Positions 13,781 through 15,192 of a DNA stretch of 15,192 nt are shown here, in pieces. How positions within the stretch are numbered: position 1 is the first letter of the stretch; each line of letters starts with the position of its first letter. Under the pieces are notes generated by a model, which saw nothing but the letters and a program-made list of their open reading frames with translations, did not search any database and was not told the DNA's origin. A program made the translations under genes and the position numbers. Source of the stretch: Deltaproteobacteria bacterium (lineage in GTDB: Bacteria; Desulfobacterota; Desulfobulbia; Desulfobulbales; UBA5123); assembly GCA_021788685.1 (NCBI GenBank), contig JAJYKH010000025.1:1-15192 (forward strand), written 5' to 3'.

Positions 13781-13832
13781 ACAACCGCTGGCCAGTAGTT
13801 GAGCGCCCCCTTGGCCCGGAGAAAGGAGCTCG

Positions 13833-14327
13833 ATGAACAGGGGCATTGCCGTTCTCCTGCAAGGCACCCATGCCGACCTCTTCGCCTGCCTGCGCGCACT
13901 AGAGCTTGCCGCCAGGACCAGGGGAGAGCTGCATGCCATTGCCATCGAGCCGCCGATGCACCATGAGGAAGGCAGGCTCCGCCTGGATGCCATCCGGGAA
14001 TTGCAGAAGCTGGGGATCTGGTTCGGGGAGGTGGAAGGGGTGAAGGTCGCCTGCCACCGCCTGGAGGCGGCCGACGACCATCGGCCCCTGATCGACTTCA
14101 TCATCGATCACCGGATCGTCTGCCTCATGATGGGGGCCAAGGACCAGGCGGCCCGCGAGGAGCTGCGCCGGTGGGCCGCCCTCCTGCGGCAGGAGCTTCC
14201 CAAGCAGGAACGCTGGTACTTCCGCTCCTTCTGGACGCTCGTCACCGAGCCGTGGGACGGCCGGACCTTCGACCGGGTCCTCGAACGGTTCCGCCGGTAT
14301 CGCGCCCATGCCGCCGGCATGGAATGA
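13833..14327 (+). CDS. Divergent universal-stress-protein-like protein
   Basis: This 164-residue soluble protein has the order of secondary structure of a universal stress protein: a first strand GIAVLLQGT (4-12), helix with LRALELAART, strand GELHAIAIEPP (31-41), helix, strand VEGVKVACHRLEA, then helix and strand LIDFIIDHRIVCLMMGA (86-102), which matches the usual I...DLIVMG segment. The ATP-binding G-2x-G-9x-G-S/T motif expected after MMGA is absent, and the C-terminal 50 residues are replaced by a basic/aromatic region (QERWYFRSFWTLVTEPWDG). If the fold call is right it is a non-ATP-binding type. The ATG has AAGGAG 4 bases upstream. It lies 53 bp ahead of the TauE/SafE gene, apparently in one operon under the sigma-54 regulator. 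Its role is unknown. Confidence 0.7.
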   Translation: MNRGIAVLLQGTHADLFACLRALELAARTRGELHAIAIEPPMHHEEGRLRLDAIRELQKLGIWFGEVEGVKVACHRLEAADDHRPLIDFIIDHRIVCLMMGAKDQAAREELRRWAALLRQELPKQERWYFRSFWTLVTEPWDGRTFDRVLERFRRYRAHAAGME

Positions 14328-14380
14328 GATTCGGTCAACTGGTTTGAAGCACAATCAACCACTTATTAGGAGGGAAAGTC

Positions 14381-15192
14381 ATGTTCATGTATCTGCCAAT
14401 TGCCCTCACCAGTGTGAGCTACCTGGTGGTGGCGGGCCTGGGACTGGCCGTGGGCCTCTTGTCCGGCCTCTTCGGGGTGGGGGGCGGGTTTCTGATGACC
14501 CCTCTGCTCATGATGATCGGCATCCCGCCGACCATCGCCGCGGCGACGGACGCCAACCAGATCGTGGCGGCCTCCGCCTCCGGGACCCTGGCCCACTGGC
14601 GGCTGGGAAACGTGGATTTCAAGATGGGCTTTTACCTGCTCGTCGGCGGCTTCCTGGGGGGGGCGGTGGGCGTCCAGGTCATCAAGATCCTCAAGGCCAC
14701 CGGCGGCGCTGACTTCCTGATCAAGATGACCTACGTGATCATGCTCGGACTGGTGGGCACCTTCATGTTCTTCGAAAGCCTCAACGCCCTGCGCAAGAAA
14801 AAGGCGGCCGATCCCGCCCCCAAGCACGGCCATTCCGCGGGGGCGCCCAAGGCGTCCAACCCGGGCGGTGCCGGACGGGCCGCCGCCATGGCCGCGGCCG
14901 GTGCCGACGGGAGCACCGTGGTTGTGGAGGCGGTGCAGGAAAAGAAGGGGTTTTTCGGCTCCCTCCCGTTCCAGACCTATTTCGAGAAGTCCGGCATCAC
15001 CCATTCCGCCCTGGTGCCCCTGGGCCTCGGCACCTTCGTCGGCATCCTCGCCGCCATCATGGGCGTGGGCGGCGGCTTCCTCATGGTGCCGGTCATGATC
15101 TACATGCTGCGGATGCCCATGCACGTGGTGGTGGGCACCAGCCTCTTCCAGATCATGTTCACCTGCGTCGAAGTCACCTTCCTACAGAGATC
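14381..15192 (+). CDS. TauE/SafE-family anion permease (3' end outside window)
   Basis: The frame from the ATG at 14381 is open for 270 residues to the window edge. The family hallmark is duplicated: GLLSGLFGVGGGFLMTPLLM (25-44) in the N-terminal half and GILAAIMGVGGGFLMVPVMI (221-240) in the C-terminal half, each followed by a second conserved segment (ATDANQIVAASASGTLAHW at 55-73; VVVGTSLFQIMFTC at 249-262). A hydrophilic Lys/Ala/Gly/His-rich linker (about 138-190) joins the halves and is probably cytoplasmic. Family members export or import sulfite, sulfoacetate and other small organic or sulfur anions; the substrate here cannot be read from sequence. A strong AGGAGG ribosome-binding sequence lies 7 bases before the ATG. 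It is expressed with the stress-like gene upstream, probably from the sigma-54 promoter. Confidence 0.92.
   Translation, partial: MFMYLPIALTSVSYLVVAGLGLAVGLLSGLFGVGGGFLMTPLLMMIGIPPTIAAATDANQIVAASASGTLAHWRLGNVDFKMGFYLLVGGFLGGAVGVQVIKILKATGGADFLIKMTYVIMLGLVGTFMFFESLNALRKKKAADPAPKHGHSAGAPKASNPGGAGRAAAMAAAGADGSTVVVEAVQEKKGFFGSLPFQTYFEKSGITHSALVPLGLGTFVGILAAIMGVGGGFLMVPVMIYMLRMPMHVVVGTSLFQIMFTCVEVTFLQR

Overview
This is a GC-rich bacterial chromosome window, most likely from a Geobacter-like member of the Desulfuromonadota or a related deltaproteobacterial lineage. That assignment is an inference. It rests on the GAF protein with an HD-type continuation, the signal-peptide/SH3 protein, a sigma-54 response regulator beside a stress-like protein and a TauE/SafE transporter, and two intergenic repeat types of a kind I recall as common in such genomes. 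I see no tRNA, rRNA, CRISPR array, transposase or phage gene.

Layout. (1) 1-705, minus: N-terminal 235 residues of a GAF-domain protein that runs off the left edge. (2) 706-1309: 604-bp divergent intergenic region holding a 110-nt extended hairpin (944-1053) and a good sigma-70-type promoter (1188-1216). (3) 1310-1768, plus: small exported double SH3 protein, closed by a strong bidirectional terminator (1802-1829). (4) 7398 down to 1856, minus: a five-gene operon, tetR - outer-membrane lipoprotein (NodT/TolC type) - MacA-like adaptor - MacB-like ATPase - MacB-like permease, i.e. a complete tripartite ABC efflux system led by its probable own repressor. A promoter and a palindromic operator are visible just before tetR. 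Three of the four junctions overlap; the fourth is filled by a repeat. (5) 8788-7808, minus: a flippase-like membrane protein (LPG synthase transmembrane family). (6) 9329-12055, plus: a GT4 glycosyltransferase, a possible 33-residue small protein, and a PaaK/CapK-type adenylate-forming enzyme. With the flippase-like gene this suggests surface polysaccharide or glycolipid synthesis. (7) 12206 to the right edge, plus: a sigma-54 response regulator, a divergent universal-stress-like protein and a TauE/SafE transporter (cut by the edge). The gap after the regulator carries repeated TGTTTCA-type motifs and a -24/-12-like sequence, so the regulator probably controls the two genes downstream.

The least explained signals are the 110-nt hairpin, whose non-Watson-Crick pairs favour an RNA read on the plus strand; the TGTTTCA array ahead of the stress-protein/transporter pair; the small ORF between the glycosyltransferase and the adenylate-forming enzyme; and a palindromic repeat that forms the C-terminal tail of the efflux ATPase.
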